Origin: Pseudaquabacterium terrae
GTDB lineage: Bacteria > Pseudomonadota > Gammaproteobacteria > Burkholderiales > Burkholderiaceae_C
Direction of reading: 5' to 3'
Assembly: GCF_013266755.1 (NCBI RefSeq)
Contig: NZ_JABRWJ010000007.1
Location: forward strand, 62,001 to 126,000
DNA: 64,000 nt
Below are positions 43,979-52,966 of this stretch, in pieces (the stretch's first letter is position 1; each line of letters opens with the position of its first letter). The notes under the pieces are model-generated. The model did no database searches. It had not been told where the DNA came from and saw nothing but the letters and a program-made list of their open reading frames with translations. The position numbers and the translations under genes were made by a program.

Positions 43979-44899
43979 ATGAACCGCTTCAACACGCTCT
44001 TGCAGCGCGAATGGATGCAGCACCAGCGCGGCTGGCTGGCGCTGATGCTGGTGCCGGTGGCGCTGATCCTGGTGGCCGCCGTGTTCGGCACGGTGATCTT
44101 CGACGTCGAGTCCGACGGCGACACGATGATCCAGCACGTGCCCGATCCGCTGCTGATCGCCGCCGGCGCCATTGGCGCGGTGGCGATCGGCACGCTGGCG
44201 CTGAGCTGGGCCAGCGCGCTGTTCCTGGCGCCCGGGCTGTCCCGGCGTGATCACCAGGACCGCTCGATCGAGTTCTGGCTGTCGCTGCCGATCGGCCATG
44301 CGCAGAGCCTGGCGACGATGCTGCTCGCGCACCTGGTGCTGGTGCCGGTGCTGGCGCTGGTCGCCGGTGCCGCCGGCGGCTTCCTGGTCGCGCTGGTGCT
44401 GGTGGTCAAGGAATGGGGCCTCGCGGCCTGGATGTCATTGCCGTGGAACGCCTTGCTGAGCGCCGCCGGCGCGATGGCGCTGCGGCTGGGCGCGGGCGTG
44501 GTGCTCGCCACGCTGTGGCTGTCGCCGCTGATCCTGATCGCGATGGCGGCTTCGGCTTGGTTCAAGCGTTGGGGCGTGCCGGCGCTGATTGCCGCGGTCG
44601 TGCTGCTCGGCGTCGTGATGGAGAAGCTGTTCGACAGCGAAGCGGTCACGCAGGTGCTGCGCGGCCTGCTGCGCCGGGCCGGCCAGGCGTTCATCGGCAT
44701 CGATCGCGACAGCCCGATCCAGATCAAGCTGAAGTCCGTCGAGGACGCCCTGCCCCTGATGCAGAACCTGCCGGCGATGGTGCTGGGTGATTTCGGCGCG
44801 GCGCTGCAGGACCTGCTGTCGCCGGCGTTCGTCGCGGCGATGATCGTCGCCGCCGCGGGCTTCGCGCTGCTGGTGCTGCGGCGCGCGCGCGGCGCTTGA
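43979..44899 (+). CDS. ABC-2 type transporter permease
   Basis: This 306-residue membrane protein has about six hydrophobic segments (LALMLVPVALILVAAVFG; LLIAAGAIGAVAIGTLAL; TMLLAHLVLVPVLALVAGAAGGFLVALVLVV split by short loops; VLATLWLSPLILIAMAA; VPALIAAVVLLGVVM; and a last one at the C-terminus). RRDHQDRSIEFWLSLPI is a typical ABC-2 loop. It forms a complete GntR-ATPase-permease module with the two genes upstream. Cargo unknown. Confidence 0.85.
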   Translation: MNRFNTLLQREWMQHQRGWLALMLVPVALILVAAVFGTVIFDVESDGDTMIQHVPDPLLIAAGAIGAVAIGTLALSWASALFLAPGLSRRDHQDRSIEFWLSLPIGHAQSLATMLLAHLVLVPVLALVAGAAGGFLVALVLVVKEWGLAAWMSLPWNALLSAAGAMALRLGAGVVLATLWLSPLILIAMAASAWFKRWGVPALIAAVVLLGVVMEKLFDSEAVTQVLRGLLRRAGQAFIGIDRDSPIQIKLKSVEDALPLMQNLPAMVLGDFGAALQDLLSPAFVAAMIVAAAGFALLVLRRARGA

Positions 44900-44902
44900 G
44901 GC

Positions 44903-46000
44903 TCAGGCCGCCAGGCGCAGGATCAGGCTGCTGAGCTCCTGCACCGAGTGCACGTCGAGGCGGCTGTAGATCTTGCGCACATGATCGGCGACGGTGGTCG
45001 CCGACACACCCAGCAGCGCGGCGATCTCGGCCTGCGAATGGCCGGTGCGCAGCAGCAGGCAGACCTCTTTCTGCGCCGGCGTCAGCGCCAGCCCATCGAG
45101 CGCGCGGCGCAGTGCCACGTCCATCGGCTCGTGATGCTGCACCGTCACGTGCAGCATCGCTCGCGCATCGGGGCCGCGCGCCAGCGATTTCAGCGCGCAG
45201 CTCTCGAACGTGAAACGCCCCCACGCGTTGTCGACCGTCAACATCGGGCCTTGCGGGCTCGAACCCGCCGCACGCTGGTGCTGCTGCCAAAGCGCCGTGA
45301 GCGTCGGAAAGTCCTCGCGCTGCGGCACGCGCGCCGCGCTGTCGGGGGTGACGCCGCCGTGCGCCAGCAGCAGGATCTTCAGGGCCTCGGGTGACAGGTG
45401 CACCAGCGTGCCGGCGTCGTCCAGGCAGACGATGGCGCGGCGGCCGCGCCGCGGTACGTACTCGGCCTGCGCGAACTCGGCGCTCGGCGCCTGCAGGCCG
45501 CGCGCGACATAGGGTGCGATCTGTGCCAGCAGCGCCTCCTCGGCGCGCGTGAACTTGCGCTCGCCCGGTCCGCGGTACAACACCAGCGAGCCCAGCGGCT
45601 CGCCGCGCGCGCCGCGCACGATCGCCTCGGTGCGGGTGTGCAGGCGCTGCGGCCGCCAGATCTCGTTGTACAGCGCGGAGCGAAAGAACTCCGGCCGGTC
45701 CAGCTGATCGGCGCTGTGCACCATCGCGCGGCCCATCACCGCGTCGTGGAAGGCCGGCATGACCTCGGCCTCGCGCGTGTTGTGGAAGTTCTCGAAGTAG
45801 TGCTGGTTGATCTCGTGATCGACCGTGCCTTCGAAGTAGTAGCGGATCAGCTGGCCTTGCGCATCGGTCCAGTCGAACAGGTTGCGATCGGACGGGATGA
45901 TGTCGTGCAGCGCTTCGAGCAGTGCCGGGATGAAGGCCTCGGCGGTCAGCCCCATCGACGCGAGGGTTCTCAGGCGAGCGAGGTCCGCGGCGCGCTTCAT
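44903..46000 (-). CDS. LuxR family transcriptional regulator with sensor-like N-terminus
   Basis: This 365-residue regulator has a C-terminal LuxR-type helix-turn-helix (LALTPAQKEVCLLLRTGHSQAEIAALLGVSATTVADHVRKIYSRL). The N-terminal 290 residues resemble a GAF/PAS-like sensor (SDRNLFDWTDAQGQLIRYYFEG; GEPLGSLVLYRGPGERKFTRAEEALLAQIAPYVARGL). The start at 46000 (MKRAADLARLRTLASMG) is preferred over 46027. It is divergent from another LuxR-type gene at 46126. The ligand is unknown. Confidence 0.87.
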   Translation of the reverse strand: MKRAADLARLRTLASMGLTAEAFIPALLEALHDIIPSDRNLFDWTDAQGQLIRYYFEGTVDHEINQHYFENFHNTREAEVMPAFHDAVMGRAMVHSADQLDRPEFFRSALYNEIWRPQRLHTRTEAIVRGARGEPLGSLVLYRGPGERKFTRAEEALLAQIAPYVARGLQAPSAEFAQAEYVPRRGRRAIVCLDDAGTLVHLSPEALKILLLAHGGVTPDSAARVPQREDFPTLTALWQQHQRAAGSSPQGPMLTVDNAWGRFTFESCALKSLARGPDARAMLHVTVQHHEPMDVALRRALDGLALTPAQKEVCLLLRTGHSQAEIAALLGVSATTVADHVRKIYSRLDVHSVQELSSLILRLAA

Positions 46001-46125
46001 CGGGCTGCATCTTGGCACGCCGCACACCCTTCGTCACCCTCTGCGGGGAGGGCGACACCACGGCCTTCGGTGCCTAGAGTCGCGTCGGCAACCACAAGGA
46101 GGACGCACCGACCCGGGCGGGTACG

Positions 46126-46824
46126 GTGCGGGTTCAGATGACGACGAGCAGCCCCGATCGCGTGGCCGCGCTGCCACGGGCCTTGCCCGACTGGCTGGAC
46201 CCAGCGGCCGACTTCGACCGGCCCCCGCCGATCCTCGACGCGCCGCGCGATGGCCTGGCGCCGGTGCTGGACCAGATCGACTACGGGCTGGTGCTGCTCG
46301 GGGCCGGGCTCGAGGTCTTGCACGCGAACGCAGCGGCCCGCGCGACTTTCGCTGATGGGCATCCGCTGTTGCTACGGCACGAGGTGCTGATCGCCGGCAG
46401 CGACGACACCGTCGTGCTGGCGCAGGCGGTGCGCGACGCCATCCGGCGCGCGAAGCGCAGCTGCCTGGCCTTGCAGCACGAAGGCCGGCGCGCGGTGGTG
46501 GCCATCGTGCCGGTCGAGCTGGCGCGCGGCCGCGCCGCCTTGCTGCTGATGGAGCGCCGCAGCGTCTGTGCGCCGCTGTCGATCCAGTGCTTCTCCAGCG
46601 CTCACGGGCTGACGCCGACCGAGTCGCGCCTGCTGGCGCTGCTGTGTGACGGCAGCACGCCGGCGCAGATGGCGCGCATCCAGGGTGTCGCGGTGTCGAC
46701 GATCCGCACCCAGACCGCCAGCCTGCGCGCCAAGACCGGCGCCACCAGCTTGCGCGACCTGCTGCGCCGCGTCGCGGCGCTGCCGCCCATGCTGCCGCTG
46801 CAGCTGCAGTGGCTGGCGAACTGA
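46126..46824 (+). CDS. LuxR family transcriptional regulator (short PAS-like sensor)
   Basis: This protein of about 232 residues has a C-terminal helix-turn-helix (HGLTPTESRLLALLCDGSTPAQMARIQGVAVSTIRTQTASLRAKTGA) and an N-terminal PAS-like segment (LDQIDYGLVLLGAGLEVLHANAAARATF). The start is uncertain: GTG 46126 or ATG 46138 fit the frame, and the best ribosome-like sequence (AAGGAGG, 46096-46102) is rather far upstream of either. It is divergent from the larger LuxR gene and convergent with aceA. Confidence 0.82.
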   Translation: MRVQMTTSSPDRVAALPRALPDWLDPAADFDRPPPILDAPRDGLAPVLDQIDYGLVLLGAGLEVLHANAAARATFADGHPLLLRHEVLIAGSDDTVVLAQAVRDAIRRAKRSCLALQHEGRRAVVAIVPVELARGRAALLLMERRSVCAPLSIQCFSSAHGLTPTESRLLALLCDGSTPAQMARIQGVAVSTIRTQTASLRAKTGATSLRDLLRRVAALPPMLPLQLQWLAN

Positions 46825-46832
46825 GTCCGGGT

Positions 46833-46858
46833 CGGGCCCGCCTGAGCGGGCGGGCCCG
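46833..46858. terminator. Bidirectional hairpin between LuxR gene and aceA
   Basis: CGGGCCCGCC (46833-46842) pairs perfectly with GGCGGGCCCG (46849-46858) across a six-base loop, between the convergent stops at 46824 and 46865. There is no strong T-run on either side, so termination may need Rho or pausing, but position and stability fit a shared terminator. Confidence 0.65.
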
Positions 46859-46864
46859 CTCGGA

Positions 46865-48163
<1,299 letters not shown>

Positions 48164-48256
48164 GGAAGCTCCTTGCGTTGAGGTGGGGGAATTCGGTGGG
48201 TATCGGGTGCGAACCGGATGGCTAGAGCGTACCCACGCCGCAAGGGCCTGTGCAGA

Positions 48257-48280
48257 CTTATGTCTTATAGAAGACTATAA
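48257..48280 (-). promoter_or_regulatory. Inverted repeat in the aceA upstream region (candidate operator)
   Basis: GTCTT-ATAG-AAGAC (48262-48275) is a perfect inverted repeat, extended by TTAT and ATAA on the flanks (48257-48280). It lies about 95-115 bases upstream of aceA within a sharply AT-rich patch (48255-48420) in an otherwise GC-rich sequence, as expected for the isocitrate lyase promoter. The regulator cannot be named. Confidence 0.5.
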
Positions 48281-48337
48281 ATTTTGTTGTTTGATTTCAA
48301 TGACTTACGATTTTCGTTTCATGATAAGAAATCAGCT

Positions 48338-48378
48338 CCTTCGCAATGAAAAATCTTGCTGCATTGCAGCAGCGAAGG
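48338..48378 (-). promoter_or_regulatory. Nested palindromes upstream of aceA
   Basis: CCTTCGC (48338-48344) and GCGAAGG (48372-48378) flank a second perfect palindrome, TGCTGCA-T-TGCAGCA (48357-48371). The structure lies in the gap between aceA and the amidotransferase gene, after that gene's stop (48418) on its own strand. It could be the amidotransferase terminator or a second regulatory site for aceA. Confidence 0.4.
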
Positions 48379-48417
48379 AATCCACATTGCGAAACGCAGA
48401 TTTCTTGATGTGAAACG

Positions 48418-49140
48418 TCAGGCGCTGCCGGCCAGCCAGTGGCGGTAGAGGTGGTCGGCGAAGCGCTGTTGCGCCGCCAGGCCTGCCGGCGCTTCGTCGT
48501 GCATCGACGCGCGGGCCTGCACGCTGGCCGGATGCAGCTGTCGCGCCTCGACGTAGGCCGGGCCGATCGCCGCCGACCAGGCCGCGAGCTTGCTCGCATC
48601 GAGCTCGACATGGAACTGCAGCGCCAGATGCGGGCCGAGCGCAAAGGCCTGGTGGCGGCACGCCGGGCTGGTCGCCAGCGACACCGCGCCTGCCGGCAGC
48701 GTGAAAGCCTCGTAGTGCCACTGGAAGACCTTCGGCCATGGCGCCGCGCCGAACCAGCTTTCGGCAAGCGCGGCTGCAGGGTCGCCAGCAGGCGGGGCGA
48801 TCGCCTGCCAGCCGATCTCCGGCGCGATCGATGCCTCCACGCGGCCGCCGAGCGCCTTGGCCATCAACTGCCCGCCCAGGCAATGCCCGATCACCGGCAC
48901 CCCCTGCGCCACCGCCTGCCGTATCAGCGCTTCGGCGCGCCGCAGCGAAGGCAATTCGTCGTTGGCGCTCATCGAGCCGCCGAGGATCGCCAGTGCCGAA
49001 TACGCACCCAACTCGGCCGGGAAGGCCTGCCCGGCCTCGCTGCAGCGCAGCTCGATCGGCACACCCTCACGCGCGAGCCATTCGCCCAGGTAGGCGGGAC
49101 CGTCGTCATGCAGGTGTTGCAGCACCAGCACCGGCTTCAT
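48418..49140 (-). CDS. Class I glutamine amidotransferase-like protein
   Basis: This 240-residue stand-alone GATase has the nucleophile elbow VPVIGHCLGGQLMAKALGG (Cys87), and the His/Glu of the triad are probably in LQFHVELD. The domain resembles the GMP-synthase-type amidotransferase that handles gamma-glutamyl compounds (PuuD-like or YfeJ-like). The start at 49140 (MKPVLVLQHLHDDG) is the family N-terminus; a longer frame to 49404 is an antisense extension. It may hydrolyse a gamma-glutamyl amide; the polyamine region nearby is suggestive but not proof. Confidence 0.88.
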   Translation of the reverse strand: MKPVLVLQHLHDDGPAYLGEWLAREGVPIELRCSEAGQAFPAELGAYSALAILGGSMSANDELPSLRRAEALIRQAVAQGVPVIGHCLGGQLMAKALGGRVEASIAPEIGWQAIAPPAGDPAAALAESWFGAAPWPKVFQWHYEAFTLPAGAVSLATSPACRHQAFALGPHLALQFHVELDASKLAAWSAAIGPAYVEARQLHPASVQARASMHDEAPAGLAAQQRFADHLYRHWLAGSA

Positions 49141-49222
49141 GAATGATCCTTCGCTCGACCTATCATCGCCGCGAGTGTGTACCAGGGGTCGCGATGCCGA
49201 GTCTTCCGTTACGGGTGCTTCC

Positions 49223-50872
49223 GTGAGCCTCTCTGCCGCGCCGCCACGCGTGCAGCACCTGCGCCAGGTGCTGCTGTGGCCGCTGCGGCTGATGCCCCCG
49301 CGCGACGGCCAGGCCGAGCGCGCGCCGTGGCTGGTGTTGCAGGACATGGGGGCGGCTTCGCCCTGGCGCGAGGTGATCGACGAGTTCGATGCCGGCGGCG
49401 GCACCTTCCACGAGCGCCACTACAACGAGTTCGTCACCTTCCTGCCGTATGTGCAGCGCTTCCTGTACGGCGAAGGGCGCAAGCAGCGCGACAGCGACAG
49501 CGGCAGCGGCTCGCCGATGCGCGTTTTCCGGCGCAGCGACATCGCCGGCGTGCGCATCGTCGCCCACCCGGGCGACGAGCCGCTGCAGCTCGACATCGTG
49601 CACATCGACCTGTACTTCTTCCTCGATGTCGACATCGTGCTGTTGAACCTCGAGGTGTCGGCATCGAACCTGGCGTTGGGGCAGGCTCAGGAGCTGCTGT
49701 ACCGCTTCGGCCGCGGGTACCCGGCCGGCTGGGATGCGCAGGGCCTGCCGCTGCACAGCCCGGCGCAGGTCGACTGGCTGGCGGCCGACGGCCGCGTGCT
49801 GGCGAGCTCGGACGCGCGCGATCGCGAGACCTTCCTCGCCCACGTCAGCGAGCACCGCGCACCGCGCATCTCGGCGCACTGGGCCTATGTGATGCAGCCG
49901 CTGGTCAGCGACCATTCGGCCGATCCGGGCCTGCTGCGCTTCCGGCAGATCGAGTACTACCGCATGCCGATGATGGCCTACTTGGCGCTCGACGATCCGC
50001 GCGCGCTGTCACGCGCCGATGTCGTGCGGCTCGGGCTGGTCACTGGCGCCGGCGAGGCCGAAGCGGCCCTGCCCTACGGCGAGCAGCACCTGGCCGACTT
50101 CGAGGCTCGCTACTGCTACGACCGCTTCTGGCACACCGCCGGTGCCGCGCCGAATACGCGTTATCTGTGCTGCGGCCATGCGCTGGTGGTGATCGGCCGC
50201 GCCGATTCGGATTTCTTCGCCTGCCGCGACCGCGGCGTGCTGGCGCAGTTCCGCCACCAGCACTTCATGCTGTTCCTGATCGCGCACTTCCAGAAAGCCG
50301 CGCTGCTGATGTTCTCCGACCGCCTGGCCGATGCGCTGCGCCGGCTGGACATCGCGCGACCCGACAGCGTGCGCCAGTTCAAGCGCGCGATCCGCTCGAG
50401 CTTCGAGGTCTTCCTGCGCTTCACGCACCGCTACTGGTTCCACGAGATTTCCGAGCAGGTTCAGGTGCGCGCGCTGTTCCAGATGTGCTCGCGCCACCTC
50501 GGCATCGACCCGCTGTACGACGAGGTCAAGCAGCGCATCGGCGAGATGAACGACTACCTCGACGCCGACTCGCTGCGCCGCCAGGCCAACACCGTCGTGC
50601 GGCTGACGGTGGTGACGATCTTCGGGCTGATCGGCACCGTGACCACCGGCTTCCTCGGCATGAACCTGATCGCCGAGGCCGACGCGCCGCTGTCCAAGCG
50701 CATCGCGATCTTCGCGGTCGTCTTCGTCGCCACCTTCATCCTGACGGCCTACACGATCAACAAATCCAAGGGCTTGTCGGACTTCCTCGATGCGCTGAGC
50801 GACGAGCGCATGTCGTTCTGGACGCGGATGAAGATCTTCGCGGCGATCTGGCGGCCCGGGCCGCGGGATTGA
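49223..50872 (+). CDS. CorA-like membrane protein with large N-terminal domain
   Basis: This protein has about 549 residues if started at GTG 49223 (VSLSAAPPRVQHLRQVL); ATG 49139 would overlap the divergent gene's start codon and leave no promoter. The C-terminus has two membrane helices: VVRLTVVTIFGLIGTVTTGFLGMNLI, carrying the GMN signature of CorA Mg2+ channels, and IAIFAVVFVATFILTAYTI. A long helical region precedes them. The N-terminal 250 residues (FHERHYNEFVTFLPYVQRFLYG; DIVHIDLYFFLDVDIVLLNLEV) match conserved uncharacterised CorA-like proteins. Ion transport is inferred from the GMN motif. Confidence 0.8.
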   Translation: MSLSAAPPRVQHLRQVLLWPLRLMPPRDGQAERAPWLVLQDMGAASPWREVIDEFDAGGGTFHERHYNEFVTFLPYVQRFLYGEGRKQRDSDSGSGSPMRVFRRSDIAGVRIVAHPGDEPLQLDIVHIDLYFFLDVDIVLLNLEVSASNLALGQAQELLYRFGRGYPAGWDAQGLPLHSPAQVDWLAADGRVLASSDARDRETFLAHVSEHRAPRISAHWAYVMQPLVSDHSADPGLLRFRQIEYYRMPMMAYLALDDPRALSRADVVRLGLVTGAGEAEAALPYGEQHLADFEARYCYDRFWHTAGAAPNTRYLCCGHALVVIGRADSDFFACRDRGVLAQFRHQHFMLFLIAHFQKAALLMFSDRLADALRRLDIARPDSVRQFKRAIRSSFEVFLRFTHRYWFHEISEQVQVRALFQMCSRHLGIDPLYDEVKQRIGEMNDYLDADSLRRQANTVVRLTVVTIFGLIGTVTTGFLGMNLIAEADAPLSKRIAIFAVVFVATFILTAYTINKSKGLSDFLDALSDERMSFWTRMKIFAAIWRPGPRD

Positions 50873-50875
50873 GGA

Positions 50876-51355
50876 TCACAACGGCAGCGCCGTCGTCTTC
50901 TTCACCGTCCTGAGCACCAGCATCGAATTCGACCGCTCCACCCCCGGCAGCCGCATCAGCACCTGGGTGTGGAAGCGCTCGAGGTCCTCGGCATCGCGGT
51001 AGCTGAAGCGGATCAGGTAGTCGTTCGAGCCGGCGACGTAGAAGCAGTCGAGGATCTCGGGCTCGTCGCGCACCGCCTGCTCGAAGGACTTCAGCAGCGC
51101 GTCGTTCATCGTCGCCAGGTTGATGATCGTGAAGCAGGTGCCGTGCTGGCCGAGCGCCTTGGCGTTCAGCAGCGCGACGTACTGGGCGATCACGCCGGTG
51201 TCCTCGAGCTGCTTGACGCGCCGCAGGCAGGCCGACGGCGACAGGTGCACCCGCTCGGCGAGCTCGACGTTCGACAAGCGGCCCGCGCCTTGAAGCTCGC
51301 TCAGGATCTGGCGGTCGATCGCATCGAGTTGCGGCTTCGGGCTCTCTGGTCGCAT
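50876..51355 (-). CDS. Lrp/AsnC family transcriptional regulator
   Basis: This 159-residue regulator has an N-terminal helix-turn-helix (LDAIDRQILSELQGAGRLSNVELAERVHLSPSACLRRVKQLEDTGVI) and a C-terminal RAM domain (FYVAGSNDYLIRFSYRDAEDLERFHTQVLMRLPGVERSNSMLVL). The start at 51355 is preferred over the in-frame start at 51433. It is divergent from the beta-alanine-type aminotransferase, with repeated ATTGCG boxes between them, so it likely controls that gene and perhaps the polyamine genes beyond. Confidence 0.92.
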   Translation of the reverse strand: MRPESPKPQLDAIDRQILSELQGAGRLSNVELAERVHLSPSACLRRVKQLEDTGVIAQYVALLNAKALGQHGTCFTIINLATMNDALLKSFEQAVRDEPEILDCFYVAGSNDYLIRFSYRDAEDLERFHTQVLMRLPGVERSNSMLVLRTVKKTTALPL

Positions 51356-51387
51356 GAAATTCTGTCGGAGGCTGTAACGTTCGCATG

Positions 51388-51454
51388 ATATTGCGTCGGC
51401 AAGGGTGGGCCCGGTGCGATTGCGCAAGCACATTGCGCAGCCGCTTGTCTAGAC
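51388..51454. promoter_or_regulatory. Lrp/aminotransferase divergent control region with ATTGCG repeats
   Basis: ATTGCG occurs at 51390, 51419 and 51432. The second copy is inside the perfect palindrome TTGCGCAA (51420-51427), and the third follows 13 bases later. A second palindrome, GTCTAGAC (51447-51454), lies close to the expected aminotransferase promoter. Repeated degenerate boxes fit Lrp-type cooperative binding. Confidence 0.45.
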
Positions 51455-51494
51455 TGGCGGTTGTTGCCGATCGAGCCCAGGAGCTGAAAGCGCC

Positions 51495-52805
51495 ATGAAT
51501 CCGCAAGACCTCGATGCCTACTGGATGCCGTTCACCGCGAACCGCCAGTTCAAGAAAGCCCCCCGCCTGTTCACCAAGGCCTCGGGCATGCACTTCTGGA
51601 CCGACGACGGTCGCCAGGTGCTCGACGGCATAGCAGGCCTCTGGTGCGTGAATGCCGGCCACGCCCGGCCGAAGATCGTGCAGGCGATCCAGCAGCAGGC
51701 GGCGGAACTGGATTACGCGCCACCCTTCCAGATGGCGCACCCCAAGGCTTTCGAGCTCGCCGACAAGGTGTCGAAGCTGACGCCCGCCGGCCTCGACAAG
51801 ATCTTCTTCACCAACTCCGGCAGCGAATCGGTCGACACCGCGCTGAAGATGGCGCTGGCCTACCACCGCGTGCGCGGCGAGGGCCAGCGGACGCGCCTGA
51901 TCGGCCGCGAGCGTGGTTACCACGGCGTCAACTTCGGCGGCATCTCGGTCGGCGGCATGGTCGGCAACCGCAAGATGTTCGGGATGATGCTCAGCGGCGT
52001 CGACCACATCCGCCACACGCACGATGCGGCGCGCAATGCCTTCACGATCGGCCAGCCGGAGCACGGCGCGGAGTTCGCCGCCGACCTGGAGAACCTGGTC
52101 GCGCTGCACGATGCCTCGACCATCGCCGCGGTGATCGTCGAGCCGATCGCCGGCTCCACCGGCGTGCTGATCCCGCCCAAGGGCTACCTGAACAAGCTGC
52201 GCGAGATCTGCGACAAGCACGGCATCCTGCTGATCTTCGACGAGGTCATCACCGGCTTCGGTCGCACCGGCAACGCCTTCGCCGCGCAGACCTTCGGGGT
52301 CACGCCCGACATGATCGTGATGGCCAAGGGCCTGACCAACGGCTCGGCGCCGATGGGTGCGGTCGCCGTCAAGCGCAGCATCCACGACACCTTCATGACC
52401 GGGCCTGAGCACCTGATCGAGTTCTTCCACGGCTACACCTATTCGGCACACCCGCTCGCCTGCGCCGCCGGCCTCGGCACGCTCGCGACCTACGAGGAAG
52501 AAGGCCTGCTGACGCGCGCGCAGCAGCTGCAGGGCTACTTCGCCGAGGCGCTGCACTCGCTGAAGGGCCTGCCGAACGTCATCGACATCCGCAACACCGG
52601 GCTCGTCGGCGGCATCGAGCTGCAAGGGCTGCCGGGCGAGCCGGCCAAGCGCGCGTTCAACATCTTCCTCGACTGCTACGAGAAGGGCGTGCTGATCCGC
52701 ACCACCGGCGACACGATCGCGCTGTCGCCGCCGCTGATCATCGAACGCCAGCAGATCGACCAGATCATCGACACGCTGCGCGGCGCGATCCAGCGCGCGG
52801 CCTGA
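51495..52805 (+). CDS. Omega-amino acid:pyruvate aminotransferase (class III, BauA-like)
   Basis: This 436-residue class III PLP aminotransferase has the N-terminus LDAYWMPFTANRQFKKAPRLF, which matches beta-alanine:pyruvate transaminases. Other features are FFTNSGSESVDTALKMALAYHR, IVEPIAGSTGVLIPP, LIFDEVITGFGRTG and the PLP lysine Lys278 in MAKGLTNG. It would remove the terminal amino group of beta-alanine, 4-aminobutyrate or a related omega-amino acid. It is divergent from an Lrp regulator and opens the polyamine region. Confidence 0.92.
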   Translation: MNPQDLDAYWMPFTANRQFKKAPRLFTKASGMHFWTDDGRQVLDGIAGLWCVNAGHARPKIVQAIQQQAAELDYAPPFQMAHPKAFELADKVSKLTPAGLDKIFFTNSGSESVDTALKMALAYHRVRGEGQRTRLIGRERGYHGVNFGGISVGGMVGNRKMFGMMLSGVDHIRHTHDAARNAFTIGQPEHGAEFAADLENLVALHDASTIAAVIVEPIAGSTGVLIPPKGYLNKLREICDKHGILLIFDEVITGFGRTGNAFAAQTFGVTPDMIVMAKGLTNGSAPMGAVAVKRSIHDTFMTGPEHLIEFFHGYTYSAHPLACAAGLGTLATYEEEGLLTRAQQLQGYFAEALHSLKGLPNVIDIRNTGLVGGIELQGLPGEPAKRAFNIFLDCYEKGVLIRTTGDTIALSPPLIIERQQIDQIIDTLRGAIQRAA

Positions 52806-52840
52806 GAGATGTCAGCTCCCAGCTCACGGCGTTCGCGGCC

Positions 52841-52880
52841 CCTGGGATCCGAAGGATCCCTTGCGGGATCCCTGGGCGCT
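52841..52880. repeat. Clustered GGGATCC palindromes in the intergenic gap
   Basis: The gap 52806-52966 contains GGGATCC-GAA-GGATCCC (52844-52860), a perfect 7-base inverted repeat, followed by GGGATCCC (52865-52872). The outer flanks CCCTGGG-like sequences extend the symmetry. It resembles a small REP-type element or a terminator for the aminotransferase gene; there is no T-run. The rest of the gap shows no gene. Confidence 0.5.
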
Positions 52881-52966
52881 CAGCCGGCTTGGGGACGGCC
52901 CGGCGCCGGCTGATAACGTCCGAAGCACCCGCACGAAACCACCGAGGGCTTGCCTAGCGCATACCG

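Noticed and set aside
49139-49222. ATG at 49139 as the start of the CorA-like gene
   Set aside because: It would overlap the start codon of the divergent amidotransferase gene and leave no promoter for either; GTG 49223 is more plausible, although not proven.
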